From positions 1-36,312 of the forward strand of contig NZ_JAFMOS010000625.1 of the NCBI RefSeq assembly GCF_019049755.1: DNA of 36,312 nt. Direction: 5' to 3'. This DNA comes from Rahnella perminowiae. GTDB taxonomy: Bacteria > Pseudomonadota > Gammaproteobacteria > Enterobacterales > Enterobacteriaceae. The position numbers were made by a program, and so were the translations under genes. Positions 16,461 to 26,096 of this stretch are shown in pieces (position 1 is the first letter of the stretch; every line of letters begins with the position of its first letter). The notes below the pieces were generated by a model, which ran no database searches, was not told the DNA's origin, and worked only from the letters and a program-made list of their open reading frames with translations.

Positions 16461-17714
16461 ATGTCTGTTTTACCGCGTCACCACCGGGTGACGTGGCAAT
16501 GGCTGCTGGCTTTTGTTCCCGTCAGCGCGTTTGCCACACCCGTTACCCTGCCGCAGGCACTGATTGCTGCGCAGGATTATTCCGCCGAGCTTTCTGCCAG
16601 CCGTCACCAGGCAGATGCGCTGGATAACCGCGCCGGTTTGGCCATGCAATTGCCGGATCCGAAGCTGAAATTTGGCATCGAAAATCTGCCGGTCAGCGGC
16701 GGCAACACCGACCGGTTTACCCGTGAAGGCATGACGATGGAACGTATCGGCATCATGCAGGATTACATCAGCAGTGATAAACGTCAGCGCAAAGCGGACA
16801 CGCTGCGGGCGGAGTCCCGGGAAGTCGCGGCTACCCGCCAAAGTATCCGGGCACGTTTGCAGCGCGAGGCCGCCCTGGCCTGGATGGAGATGGCGATCGG
16901 CGGGCAAACTGTCTCGCAATTGCAAAAACTGGTGGACGAAAGTCAGCATCAGATTGGTGTTCAGCGGGGTGGCGTCAGTGGCGGCAGTTCGCTGCCCGCC
17001 TCGGTGCTGGACGCACGCCTGACACTTATCAGCATGCAGGACAAACTGACTGAGGCCGGACGCGATGTTCAGCTGGCCCGCACCCGTTTAAGTCAGCTGA
17101 CAGGTATCGGTCAGCCTGAAATTAACGGCGCCATTCCGCCTTTCACCGAACTTCCGGCACAGGCGTTACAGGCCGGAAGCGTCGAACAGCATCCTGAAAT
17201 TATTCAGGCCAGGCGCGAAGCCGAGGTGGCGCAGGCGAAATCCTCACAGTCGGCCATTGCGGCACTGCCCGACGTCGGTGTGGAAGTGTATTACGGCCAC
17301 CGCGCTGACGGCTATGAAGATCTGGCGGGCGTGATGTTTACCGTTGATCTGCCCCTGTTTACCGCCTCACGTCAGGATAAAGATCACGCCGCCGATCAGT
17401 CGATGGCAATGGAAAGCAATGACCGGCTGGCGCAACGGGTACGCGATCATCAGGCGCAGCTGACCAGCTTGCTGACGCAATATCAGGCGGCCACGACATT
17501 ATGGCAGCGGCAAAAAAATGACGTAATCCCGCTGCAACAGCAGCGTATCAGCGTGATTCAGGCGCAATATCGCGCCGGAAAAAGCAGCCTGAATGAGGTT
17601 CTCGACGCCCGCCGTAACCTGATCGACAGCCAGATTGCCGAACGTAATGCCGCGCTGGAAGTGGCCCGTTATTGGGTCGCCCTGCGTTATCTGGCCCCAC
17701 AGGAGATTCAATAA
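16461..17714 (+). CDS. TolC/CzcC-type outer membrane channel of the copper efflux system
   Basis: Outer membrane factor for the CusBA pump, 417 aa. A signal peptide ends near residue 25 (SAFA) and two helical OEP repeats follow (about 30-215 and 220-410). Unlike E. coli CusC it shows no lipobox, and it is shorter, closer to CzcC-type channels; the segment LPDPKLKFGIENLPVSGG is typical of channels in copper loci. GGGAG precedes ATG 16461. Its stop codon shares one base with the start of the CusB gene (TAATG). I leave the symbol blank because it fills the cusC place without being clearly its orthologue. Confidence 0.9.
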   Translation: MSVLPRHHRVTWQWLLAFVPVSAFATPVTLPQALIAAQDYSAELSASRHQADALDNRAGLAMQLPDPKLKFGIENLPVSGGNTDRFTREGMTMERIGIMQDYISSDKRQRKADTLRAESREVAATRQSIRARLQREAALAWMEMAIGGQTVSQLQKLVDESQHQIGVQRGGVSGGSSLPASVLDARLTLISMQDKLTEAGRDVQLARTRLSQLTGIGQPEINGAIPPFTELPAQALQAGSVEQHPEIIQARREAEVAQAKSSQSAIAALPDVGVEVYYGHRADGYEDLAGVMFTVDLPLFTASRQDKDHAADQSMAMESNDRLAQRVRDHQAQLTSLLTQYQAATTLWQRQKNDVIPLQQQRISVIQAQYRAGKSSLNEVLDARRNLIDSQIAERNAALEVARYWVALRYLAPQEIQ

Positions 17715-18958
17715 TGACTGATGCTAAAACTTATAGCCTGCTGACCATCACGATCGTGGCCGCGCTGAGCGCCGGTTACGTCGCCGGCCGCCACAGTCAT
17801 CCGGAACCAACGCAGACAGCTGCCGCGCCCGCCGGGCGCAAAGTGCTGTACTGGTATGATCCGATGACACCCGGCCAGCGTTTTGATAAGCCGGGTAAAT
17901 CGCCGTTTATGGATATGGAACTGATGCCACGTTACGCCGATGAAGTCACCGGTGACGACGGTGTGACGGTCAGTGCCCGCCAGCAACAGAATCTGGGATT
18001 ACGCAGTGAGAAAGTGCAACGCCGGGTGTTATCCGCCACGCTGAATGTCTACGGTACGGTCAGCGCCGATGAACGCAGCCTGCGCACCGTCGCCGCGCGT
18101 GCGAACGGTTTAGTCGAAAAACTTTACGTTGCCGCCAGTCAGCAGCGGGTGAAAAAGGGCCAGAAACTGGCCACGTTGTGGATCCCCGACTGGACCGCCG
18201 CGCAGCAGGAATACCTGGCCGTGCGTCAGCTTGGCGACCGCAGCCTGACCACCGCCGCCCGTCAGCGGCTGGCCTTACAGTTTATGCCGGAAGACATTTT
18301 GCGCCGCGTGGATAAAACCGGTCAGCCGCAAACCCGCATCGACGTCGTGGCGCCGGAAGACGGTTATCTCAGTCAGCTTGCCGTACGTGAAGGTGCGCAG
18401 GTCAGCGCCACGCAGCCATTGTTCGAACTGACCAGTCTGAAGCAGGTATGGATTGTGATGGATTATCCGCCTTCCGCCGCCAGCCAGATCCGGATCGGCA
18501 GCAAAGTCACGGCCAGCGCCGACAGTCAGCCGGGCGAAGTTTTTCACGGCACGGTCAGTGAATTGCTGCCGGATATCGATGCCGTCAGCCGGACACTGAA
18601 AGCCCGCGTAATAATGGAGAATCCGCAGGAGACCCTGCGTCCCGGCATGTACCTGAATTTGTCGCCGGATGTCGGTGACGGGGCTGCGGTTCTGGCCATT
18701 CCCCAGGAAGCGCTGATCCAGACAGGTAGCCGCAATACCGTGCTGCTCGACGACGGTAACGGGCATTTCACCCCGCAAGCGGTTACCACGGGCGCGACGC
18801 GTGATGGCTGGACACAAATACTATCCGGCCTCGATGAAGGCCAGGCGGTGGTGACATCAGGACAGTTCCTGATCGACTCCGAAGCCAGCCTGCGCAGCGC
18901 GCTGCCGGCGACAGAAACTCCGCTGTCAGACACGCATCAGCACGGGGGGGATTTATGA
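17714..18958 (+). CDS. cusB: CusB-type periplasmic adaptor
   Basis: Membrane fusion protein of a Cu(I)/Ag(I) RND pump, 414 aa. An N-terminal anchor (about residues 6-24) is followed by a heavy-metal-binding segment [12 protein letters not shown]...[12 protein letters not shown], which includes the paired methionines that in CusB receive metal from CusF. Barrel, lipoyl and short helical domains follow. ATG 17714 has AGGAG upstream and overlaps the channel stop by one base; a longer frame from 17672 is rejected. The C-terminus ends in DTHQHGGDL, a small histidine cluster, and overlaps the CusA start by 4 bp, indicating coupled translation. Confidence 0.94.
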   Translation: MTDAKTYSLLTITIVAALSAGYVAGRHSHPEPTQTAAAPAGRKVLYWYDPMTPGQRFDKPGKSPFMDMELMPRYADEVTGDDGVTVSARQQQNLGLRSEKVQRRVLSATLNVYGTVSADERSLRTVAARANGLVEKLYVAASQQRVKKGQKLATLWIPDWTAAQQEYLAVRQLGDRSLTTAARQRLALQFMPEDILRRVDKTGQPQTRIDVVAPEDGYLSQLAVREGAQVSATQPLFELTSLKQVWIVMDYPPSAASQIRIGSKVTASADSQPGEVFHGTVSELLPDIDAVSRTLKARVIMENPQETLRPGMYLNLSPDVGDGAAVLAIPQEALIQTGSRNTVLLDDGNGHFTPQAVTTGATRDGWTQILSGLDEGQAVVTSGQFLIDSEASLRSALPATETPLSDTHQHGGDL

Positions 18959-21900
18959 TTGCCGCCGTGATCCGCTGGTCGCTGAAAAACCGGCTGCTGG
19001 TGTTACTCGCCGCGCTGATGATGGCGGGATGGGGCATCTGGTCATTACAAAAAGCCCCGCTCGATGCCCTGCCGGATCTCTCTGACGTGCAGGTGATTGT
19101 GCGCGTGAGTTATCCGGGTAAGGCACCGCAAATCATCGAAGATCAGGTGACCTACCCGCTGACCACTACCCTGCTGTCGGTGCCCGGTGCGAAAACCGTG
19201 CGCGGTTTTTCAATGTTTGGCGATGCCTATGTTTACGTGCTGTTCGATGACGGCACCGATCCTTACTGGGCGCGCTCCCGCGTGCTGGAATATCTGAGCC
19301 AGGTGCAGTCCTCACTGCCGGCAGGTGCAAAAGCCTCGCTGGGGCCGGATGCGACCGGTGTCGGCTGGATTTATGAGTATGTACTGACCGACAAAACCGG
19401 CAAACACAGCCTCGAACAACTGCGCGCCCTGCAGGACTGGACGCTGCGTTACGATCTGAAAACGGTGCCGGATGTCTCTGAGGTCGCCAGCATCGGTGGC
19501 ATGGTGCGTCAGTATCAGGTAGTGGCCGATCCGCAACGAATGCGCGCCCGTGGCGTAACACACCAGCAACTGGTGACCGCGTTGCAAAACGCCAATCAGG
19601 AAAGCAGCGGTTCACTGCTGGAAATGGGTGAGGCTGAATATATGGTCCGCACCTCCGGCTATCTCAAAAGTCCGGAGGACTTCAACAACGTGGTGGTGAC
19701 GGTTAACAGCGGGATCCCGGTGCTGCTGGCGGATGTTGCCACCGTGCGTACCGGCCCGGAACTGCGGCGCGGTGTGGCGGAGCTCAACGGTGAAGGCGAG
19801 GTGGCGGGCGGCGTAATTATTATGCGCTCGGGTAAAAACGCACTGGAAACCCTGAAAGCGGTCAAACAGCGGTTACATGCTCTCGCCCGCACATTGCCGG
19901 CGGGCGTGGAGATTGTACCGGTGTACGATCGTCAGCCACTGATCGAAAATGCCATCGACACGTTATCCCATAAATTACTGGAAGAGTTTGTGGTAGTTGC
20001 GGTGGTTTGCGCGCTGTTTCTGTTTCACTTCCGCTCTGCGCTGGTGGCCATTATCACCCTGCCGCTTGGCATTCTCGGTGCATTTATCGTCATGCATTAT
20101 CAGGGCGTCAGCGCCAATATCATGTCACTGGGCGGCATCGCGATTGCCATCGGTGCGATGGTCGATGCCGCGATTGTGATGATCGAGAATATGCATAAGG
20201 TACTGGAACAGTGGCGGCATGAGCATCCCGGTCAGCAACCGGCACCGGCAGATTACTGGAAAGTGTCTGAGCGGGCTGCCACGGAAGTCGGTCCGGCGCT
20301 GTTTTGCAGTTTGCTGATCATCACCCTGTCGTTTATTCCGGTGTTTTCGCTGGAAGCACAGGAGGGCCGGATGTTCTCCCCGCTGGCATTCACCAAAACT
20401 TATGCGATGGCGGTGTCTGCCGGGCTGGGCATCACGCTGGTACCGGTGCTGATGGGCTATTTTATCCGTGGCAAAATTCCTGATGAGAATGCCAGCCCGC
20501 TCAACCGCTGGCTGATCGCTGTCTATCAGCCGGTCCTTTCCGCCGTGCTGAAACGCCCGAAAATCACGCTGTTATCCAGCGGTCTGTTCCTGCTGGTGTC
20601 CCTGTATCCGCTGGCAAAACTGGGCAGTGAATTTATGCCGCCGCTCGATGAAGGCGACCTGCTGTATATGCCGTCGACGCTGCCGGGGATTTCAGCTCGG
20701 GAAGCGGCGCGGCTGTTGCAGCAAACGGACCGGTTAATCAAAACAGTACCGGAGGTCGCCAGTGTATTTGGCAAAGCCGGACGGGCAGACAGCGCCACTG
20801 ACCCGGCTCCCCTGACGATGGTCGAAACCACGATCCGCTTTAAACCGCGCGACCAGTGGCGGCCGGGTATGACGCCAGACAAACTGGTGACGGAGCTCGA
20901 CAATGCGGTGAAATTACCGGGTATCGCCAATGTCTGGGTACCGCCTATCCGCAACCGTCTCGACATGCTGGCCACCGGCATCAAAAGCCCGGTAGGCATT
21001 AAGGTGAACGGTAATAATATTGCGCAAATCGAGCAGATTGCTCAGCAGATCGAGCATATCGTGAAAAAAGTGCCGGGTGTAACCTCAGCGCTGGCCGAAA
21101 GGCTGGAAGGCGGCCGTTACGTCGATATTACAATCAACCGGCGCGAAGCTGCACGTTACGGTGTCACGGTTGCTGAACTACAATCGCTGGTTTCGACACT
21201 GGTCGGTGGAGAAAATATCGGTGAAACACTGGAAGGCCGCGAACGTTATCCGATCAACCTGCGCTATCCGCGTGAACTGCGGGACAATGTGCAGGCGCTA
21301 CGTGACTTACCGGTGCTGACAGCCTCCGGTGCACAGGTACCGCTGTCAGCGCTGGCATCGGTCAGCGTCACCGACGGTCCGCCGATGCTGAAAAGTGAGA
21401 ACGCCCGTCTTTCTGACTGGATCTATGTTGACTTGCGCGGACGCGATTTGAAATCTGCGGTCGACGACATGCAACGGGCGGTGAACCAGCAGGTAAAATT
21501 ACCGGAAGGCGTGACGGTCAGCTGGTCGGGACAATTTGAGTATCTGGAGCGCGCTACGGCAAAACTGAAAATAGTGCTGCCGGTGACCCTTCTGATTATC
21601 TTCGTACTGTTATATGTCACATTCAGCAGTGTCCGTGACGCGCTGCTGATCATGGCGACCTTGCCGTTTGCCCTGACCGGCGGCGTCTGGTTGTTGTTCC
21701 TGCTCAGCTTCAATTTGTCGGTCGCCGCCGCCGTCGGCTTTATCGCCCTGGCCGGTGTCGCTGCCGAATTCGGGGTAATCATGGTGTTGTATCTGAATCA
21801 GGCGGTGCAGCGCCAGCAGAAAGCCGGTGAGGAGATGAGTGAGGCAGAACTGTGCGACGCCATTCATCATGGCGCGGTGTTGCGTGTCCGGCCAAAAGCC

Positions 21901-22077
21901 ATGACCGTCGCCACAATTATGGCGGGTTTACTGCCGATCATGTGGGGAAGCGGCACCGGTTCAGAAGTGATGCAGCGCATCGCCGCGCCGATGATCGGCG
22001 GCATGGTGAGTGCCCCGCTGCTGTCGATGCTGGTGATCCCGGCGGTTTATTTGCTGATACATCGGAGGCGGAATTAG
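18955..22077 (+). CDS. cusA: CusA-type Cu(I)/Ag(I) RND efflux pump
   Basis: Inner-membrane trimeric RND exporter that drives Cu(I)/Ag(I) out using the proton gradient; 1040 aa with 12 helices and two large periplasmic loops. The three-methionine site of E. coli CusA (573, 623, 672) is present as Met572 (LLYMPST), Met622 (PLTMVETT) and Met671 (RLDMLATG). The proton-relay Asp of TM4 is Asp404 in [13 protein letters not shown]. The N-terminus has [14 protein letters not shown], shared by heavy-metal RND pumps. It overlaps cusB by 4 bp and ends the operon. No cusRS-type regulators are in the window. Confidence 0.97.
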   Translation: MIAAVIRWSLKNRLLVLLAALMMAGWGIWSLQKAPLDALPDLSDVQVIVRVSYPGKAPQIIEDQVTYPLTTTLLSVPGAKTVRGFSMFGDAYVYVLFDDGTDPYWARSRVLEYLSQVQSSLPAGAKASLGPDATGVGWIYEYVLTDKTGKHSLEQLRALQDWTLRYDLKTVPDVSEVASIGGMVRQYQVVADPQRMRARGVTHQQLVTALQNANQESSGSLLEMGEAEYMVRTSGYLKSPEDFNNVVVTVNSGIPVLLADVATVRTGPELRRGVAELNGEGEVAGGVIIMRSGKNALETLKAVKQRLHALARTLPAGVEIVPVYDRQPLIENAIDTLSHKLLEEFVVVAVVCALFLFHFRSALVAIITLPLGILGAFIVMHYQGVSANIMSLGGIAIAIGAMVDAAIVMIENMHKVLEQWRHEHPGQQPAPADYWKVSERAATEVGPALFCSLLIITLSFIPVFSLEAQEGRMFSPLAFTKTYAMAVSAGLGITLVPVLMGYFIRGKIPDENASPLNRWLIAVYQPVLSAVLKRPKITLLSSGLFLLVSLYPLAKLGSEFMPPLDEGDLLYMPSTLPGISAREAARLLQQTDRLIKTVPEVASVFGKAGRADSATDPAPLTMVETTIRFKPRDQWRPGMTPDKLVTELDNAVKLPGIANVWVPPIRNRLDMLATGIKSPVGIKVNGNNIAQIEQIAQQIEHIVKKVPGVTSALAERLEGGRYVDITINRREAARYGVTVAELQSLVSTLVGGENIGETLEGRERYPINLRYPRELRDNVQALRDLPVLTASGAQVPLSALASVSVTDGPPMLKSENARLSDWIYVDLRGRDLKSAVDDMQRAVNQQVKLPEGVTVSWSGQFEYLERATAKLKIVLPVTLLIIFVLLYVTFSSVRDALLIMATLPFALTGGVWLLFLLSFNLSVAAAVGFIALAGVAAEFGVIMVLYLNQAVQRQQKAGEEMSEAELCDAIHHGAVLRVRPKAMTVATIMAGLLPIMWGSGTGSEVMQRIAAPMIGGMVSAPLLSMLVIPAVYLLIHRRRN

Positions 22078-22691
22078 CACTTGCAGTGCAGGCCTGATCG
22101 AGAAAATTTCGGTTTCTCACGTGCGGTGCTTACCTGACGCGCTGCGCCGAAACCGCCCAAGAGGGAGAAGTGCTTTCTCCCTCTTGGATCTCCCTCCGCT
22201 TTTTTACTGCGCGCTATCGCAGTCGGCCATGTTTCAGGTACATCAGTGACCGGCTGGAAATCTTGCCGCTACGCGGTGCCTTCTCTCGGTCCTGGAGCCT
22301 CTGGTCTCCAGGCCGCTCCGCTCAGCAAGATTTCTGAATCGCCCGCACGATCTTAAATTCAAAACCAATCCGCTTTTCATATCAAAATCAGTGAGGTTGT
22401 GAAGTAGAAGCCTGAGGCCGGTTCCAAAATCACGCCGGACGAGAGGTGGAAAACCGCGTGTCTTTATTACGCGGGTTGTAACCCGAAGGGAGGGAACCGC
22501 GCAGCGGCGGGATTTTGCGGCTATCGCTGTGATGCCTGAAACATAGCCAGCAAGCGGAGCGCGCAGTGAAAGAGCCGGAGATTCTTAAGAGGCGCGGCGA
22601 TAGGCGCCTCTTAAGGCCAGTTTGGGTGGCAACCCAAGGTTTTGTCGGTGTGGGCCGACGCCCACGACCTTGAAGTTGAAGTTAAAACGGC
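22078..22691. repeat. Large structured intergenic repeat, copy B (core 22082-22680)
   Basis: It fills most of the 639-bp gap between convergent cusA and the MscS-type gene. It matches copy A (6330-6724) in the same orientation but carries about 187 extra bases at 22241-22427. Shared structures: a 13-bp stem 22157-22169/22175-22187, a long inverted repeat 22225-22238/22535-22548 (one mismatch), a 6-bp stem 22454-22459/22469-22474, GGGTTGTAACCC, and the GTGGGC/GCCCAC hairpin 22650-22665. Private to B: a perfect 12-bp stem 22584-22595/22604-22615 and a TTGGGT/ACCCAA hairpin near 22622-22637. No coding signal. Confidence 0.75.
22257..22334. repeat. Nested palindromic module inside repeat copy B
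   Basis: Perfect 10-bp arms GAAATCTTGC (22257-22266) and GCAAGATTTC (22325-22334) enclose a central hairpin CCTGGAG / CTCCAGG (22291-22297, 22306-22312). The reverse complement of 22262-22283 reads GAAGGCACCGCGTAGCGGC.., nearly the same as GAAGGGCACCGCGCAGCGGC at 6565 in copy A. So this insert carries an inverted copy of a module already present in the repeat. Confidence 0.6.
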
Positions 22692-22713
22692 GTGTGGGAC
22701 CGTAATCCCACAC
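22692..22713 (-). terminator. Terminator-like hairpin of the MscS-type gene
   Basis: A perfect 8-bp stem GTGTGGGA / TCCCACAC with a 6-base loop, directly after the stop codon on the minus strand and followed there by GCCGTTTTAAC. The T run is short but position and stem strength fit an intrinsic terminator. Confidence 0.65.
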
Positions 22714-22716
22714 ATA

Positions 22717-25143
22717 TCATTCTTCTGCCGGAACGACCCGATCATTCGTTTTCTCAAGGATCATCGTCTGCGTCTGACTCAGACTGATCCCCGCTGCCCG
22801 CAGCATTTTGAGGATTTCGTACAGCAAATCACTGCGCGTAGCGCTGACCATGCGCGGACTGTTCACGTAGCCGGTCACACTCAGCACGATCCCGGTCGGG
22901 CCGAGTTCTTTAAAACTGACCGATGGCGCAGGCGCTTCCAGAATGGATTCATGCAGATTGTAGGCTTCCAGTAATAAGGTGCGTACCTGTTCAGGGTCGA
23001 TATCCAGCGGGAACGTCAGCGTGATGGTCGCCACGCCCTGCGCATTACCCATGGTGGCGTTGCGTACGTTCTGTGAAATCAGCTGTGAGTTCGGCACAAT
23101 CACCGTTGATTTATCACCGAGCTGAATTTCCGTAGCACGCACATTGATGCGACGGATATCCCCTTCCACACCGCTGATGCTGATCAAATCCCCGACTTTT
23201 ACCGGACGCTCGGTCAGCAGGATCAGACCGGAGATAAAGTTCTTCACAATCTCCTGTAAACCAAAACCGATACCGACCGACAAGGCGCTGACGATCCACG
23301 CCAGTTTATTCCATTCAATGCCCAGCGACGACAGCGTCAGCAGGATGATCAGCACGTAGCCGACGTTGGTGAACAGTGTCACCAGCGACGCACGCATACC
23401 ACGATCCATCATGGTTTTGGGCAAAAAATCGTTATCCAGCCAGCGGCGTGCCGAGCGCAGAATATACCAGCCGATCACCAGACACAGCACCGCGTTGACC
23501 GCATGCGCCGGAATGATGTTCATGCTTTCGAGACCTTTTCCGCCCCAGATATCGACGATTTTGGCCAGCAGTTCCAGCGGGGTTGTCGTCCCGAAAGTCC
23601 CGTTAAGCAGCGCGACGGCGGCCATCAGCAGCAGTGCGGTTTTGCCGATTGCCGAGAATAAGGTTGCGGCCAGGGACAGATGACGGTCATTAACGCTCAG
23701 CGTGCCTTTCAGGATTTTGCCGCTGTGTGTTGTCGGTGAAAACAGGCTTTCGCACAGGTCAACCACAAAATGGATCAGCAGATACAGACAACTGACCACC
23801 AGACCTATCCACAGCAGTTCAAAGGTCACAAAACGGGCCAGCGGAATATAGCCAATCAGCAGCGCCATCAGAATGACAAATGCCGTCAGGCTTATTACCA
23901 GGTGGATAAGCCCGGCCAGCGTGGAGCGTGCTTCGGTCTGCTCGCCTTCGGCCTTCATCTTGCGACGCATACGGTTGATACGCACCGGCGCGATCAGGCA
24001 GTTGAGCGCCACAAGTAACGCCGCCAGCCCGTTGCCAAATAACGTTGCCGAAACGCTGGCACCGACCAGATTGTTTAGCTGTTCAATAATGCCGAACAGG
24101 AAGATAAAGGTCGCCAGCAGGATCGGGAACGACGCCAGTGTTTTGGCCAGCGGATCAGCAATGCCCGGCAAACGCCATGACGGATGATTGTTGGAAAGTA
24201 ACGCAATGCCCAGGCCTGCGATCACGGCGGAGAAATAGGTCAGCTCGACCAGTTGTTCAGCGAACTCTGTCACCCACGGTGAGGTATCCGGCAGACGTGT
24301 GAAAATATACCCGAGCAACTGAACACTGATGCCGAGCGTCAGCGTGGTGCTCAGCGTAGTGAAACAAGCCAGGAAACTGCGACGAAAACGCCCCTGCGGT
24401 AACCAGCGCGGCAGGATCCAGTTTATCGGTCTGTCGAGTACGCGACGCCCCGCCAGACCAATCGCCAGCGCCAGTAACAGGTAAATCGCGGTGCCGATGC
24501 GCCAGTCATCACTCCACGCCTGCGCCCAGGCATCCTTAACCTGCGAACCGAAATCATCAAAACGCGCCGCATCGTCAGCGTTTGGCGTAATGAGCGGTGT
24601 CCAGAAATTGCCACCGAGAATGCTACCGGTATTGAGCGCAATCTGCGTTTTCAGCGCATCGCGACGTAATCCGGCGATTTGCGAAGACAGGTTTTGCGCG
24701 CCAACGGAGATGGCTTTGGTCTGCTCAATTTGCGTTGTCAGCAGCGTTTTGCTGTTGTTGAGCTTATTACGCTGGCTGATCACCTGCGGCGTTTCAGTGA
24801 TGGTGCCTGGCGCAGGTGCCGGACCCAGCACGTCGAGCTGCGCCTGTACCTGCGCCAGTTCCGGTGTCAGCGCGGCCGTCAGCTTGTCGGCATCTTCGGC
24901 CAGTTTCTGCGCTGCATCAGTCAGTCCGGTAAATTTCTTATCGGTTTTTGCCGAAGAGACCTGCTGTTTAAGCTGATCCAGACGCTTTTGTAATGCCGGC
25001 AGCGCAATCGTGGCGTTCACTTTAACCGGTTGTTCCGCCGTGGCGGGCTGGCCTGTACTTTCGTCGGCCTGGCTCAGCACCGGCGTTATCAGCAGACATG
25101 ACAACAATGCCAGCAATAACGGCACTCTTAACATTTTTTGCAT
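22717..25143 (-). CDS. Mechanosensitive channel of the MscS family with DUF3772 domain
   Basis: An 808-aa inner-membrane protein. Signal peptide about residues 1-26; a periplasmic helical region with DUF3772 character (about 40-200, Gln/Lys/Leu-rich); roughly ten membrane helices between 215 and 600; then the MscS core: pore helix region around NKLAWIVSALSVGIGFGLQEIVKNFISGL, followed by ERPVKVGDLISISGVEGDIRRINVRATEI, the conserved beta-domain signature, and the cytoplasmic alpha-beta domain. It should open on membrane tension to release solutes during osmotic downshock. It lacks the full size of MscK/MscM (about 1100 aa). A terminator-like hairpin upstream (25187-25216) suggests its own promoter within the 109-bp gap. 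Confidence 0.93.
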   Translation of the reverse strand: MQKMLRVPLLLALLSCLLITPVLSQADESTGQPATAEQPVKVNATIALPALQKRLDQLKQQVSSAKTDKKFTGLTDAAQKLAEDADKLTAALTPELAQVQAQLDVLGPAPAPGTITETPQVISQRNKLNNSKTLLTTQIEQTKAISVGAQNLSSQIAGLRRDALKTQIALNTGSILGGNFWTPLITPNADDAARFDDFGSQVKDAWAQAWSDDWRIGTAIYLLLALAIGLAGRRVLDRPINWILPRWLPQGRFRRSFLACFTTLSTTLTLGISVQLLGYIFTRLPDTSPWVTEFAEQLVELTYFSAVIAGLGIALLSNNHPSWRLPGIADPLAKTLASFPILLATFIFLFGIIEQLNNLVGASVSATLFGNGLAALLVALNCLIAPVRINRMRRKMKAEGEQTEARSTLAGLIHLVISLTAFVILMALLIGYIPLARFVTFELLWIGLVVSCLYLLIHFVVDLCESLFSPTTHSGKILKGTLSVNDRHLSLAATLFSAIGKTALLLMAAVALLNGTFGTTTPLELLAKIVDIWGGKGLESMNIIPAHAVNAVLCLVIGWYILRSARRWLDNDFLPKTMMDRGMRASLVTLFTNVGYVLIILLTLSSLGIEWNKLAWIVSALSVGIGFGLQEIVKNFISGLILLTERPVKVGDLISISGVEGDIRRINVRATEIQLGDKSTVIVPNSQLISQNVRNATMGNAQGVATITLTFPLDIDPEQVRTLLLEAYNLHESILEAPAPSVSFKELGPTGIVLSVTGYVNSPRMVSATRSDLLYEILKMLRAAGISLSQTQTMILEKTNDRVVPAEE

Positions 25144-25186
25144 AGAAGGATGATTCCGGGAGTTCAGGAAATTATTGTTTGAAAAA

Positions 25187-25216
25187 TCCGGCTAAGAATA
25201 CGCTTTCTCAGCCGGA
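25187..25216 (-). terminator. Intrinsic terminator after the 272-aa membrane protein gene
   Basis: A 12-bp stem TCCGGCTAAGAA / TTCTCAGCCGGA (one wobble) around TACGCT. Read on the minus strand it is followed by TTTTTC. It lies 37 bp past the stop of the 25253 gene and separates it from the MscS-type gene. Confidence 0.75.
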
Positions 25217-25252
25217 AAAATAGCGTTTAACTCTCTGAAAAGAGCCTGGGAT

Positions 25253-26071
25253 TTAGTTGTTTTTACCTAACATCATTCTGAGTATAGCCGCAGACTCTGC
25301 AGGCCTGAGCGCCAGAATACCGGAATAGAGGCTGACAGAGATTTCACACACTTTTTCGCGATCGACATCCGGCTGGGTCAGATCATTGAACATCTGTAAC
25401 TGCTCGCCGTACATACTGGCCAGCGCCTCACGCACCGGTGCCATCATCTGCACCACTTTCTCCGTGCTTACAGGGGCTGGCATAGCAGTTTGCCCGATGC
25501 CGGTTGCCAGCAGTAAATCATTCATGGTGTCGAGATCTTTGCGGAACAGTTCCGGCGGCAGCACCTGCGCGGTGTTCACACCGCCGCTGACTTGTGGATA
25601 AAGAAATTTAAAACAGCTGCCGTCTTTGCGCGCCTGCAGGGTCTGCATTTCTTCCAGATTCACCTGCATCGCCTGGTTCACATTGGCGTCCGGTGCATGG
25701 CTGATACGCTGCGAGAGCAGCGCTGACACCATCGGTTTAACGGTATCAATGGCTTCCTGCTGCGGTTTTCCTTCTTTCTTCATCGTCAGAATATGACTGC
25801 GGATCTGCGCATACAGGGCCGGTTCCTGCATTCTGATGGTGTTATACAACGGCAATGCAGCCAGCGCCTGATCAATTTTCTGCTCTTCGCTGTTGCCTGC
25901 CAGACGCGGCTTGATCACACCGCCCCACAACAGGTTGCCACCGATGATCAGCACCAGAAATAAGATCACCGCAGGTACCCGGCCAATTTTGCCTTTTTTG
26001 TGTAATGCGCCAATCAGCGATCCCATCACCGCGCCACTGATGCCCCACACCATCACTTCATTCCAGTTCAT
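25253..26071 (-). CDS. Unknown inner-membrane protein, yojI partner
   Basis: A 272-aa protein I do not recognise. Two membrane helices occupy about residues 6-25 (VWGISGAVMGSLIGAL, with GxxxG-like spacing) and 31-53 (AVILFLVLIIGGNLLWGG), leaving a soluble domain of about 215 residues. That domain is mostly helical, rich in Met and Gln, and has two cysteines (GSCFKF, EKVCEIS) and a LYPQVSGG turn. The start ATG 26071 lies 25 bp after the yojI stop, with AAGG upstream, so the two are probably cotranscribed and end at the terminator 25187-25216. Cotranscription with an exporter is the only functional hint. Confidence 0.85.
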   Translation of the reverse strand: MNWNEVMVWGISGAVMGSLIGALHKKGKIGRVPAVILFLVLIIGGNLLWGGVIKPRLAGNSEEQKIDQALAALPLYNTIRMQEPALYAQIRSHILTMKKEGKPQQEAIDTVKPMVSALLSQRISHAPDANVNQAMQVNLEEMQTLQARKDGSCFKFLYPQVSGGVNTAQVLPPELFRKDLDTMNDLLLATGIGQTAMPAPVSTEKVVQMMAPVREALASMYGEQLQMFNDLTQPDVDREKVCEISVSLYSGILALRPAESAAILRMMLGKNN

Positions 26072-26096
26072 TTTCCATTGCCTTCAGTAAAAAAAT

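Noticed and set aside
22078-22716. CRISPR array or tRNA in the repeat-rich gap
   Set aside because: There are no regularly spaced direct repeats and no cloverleaf with a CCA-like end; the hairpins are of unequal size and spacing.
22642-22974. A 110-codon plus-strand open frame at the junction of repeat B and the MscS-type gene
   Set aside because: It is mostly antisense to the well-supported MscS-type coding sequence and lacks any recognisable feature.
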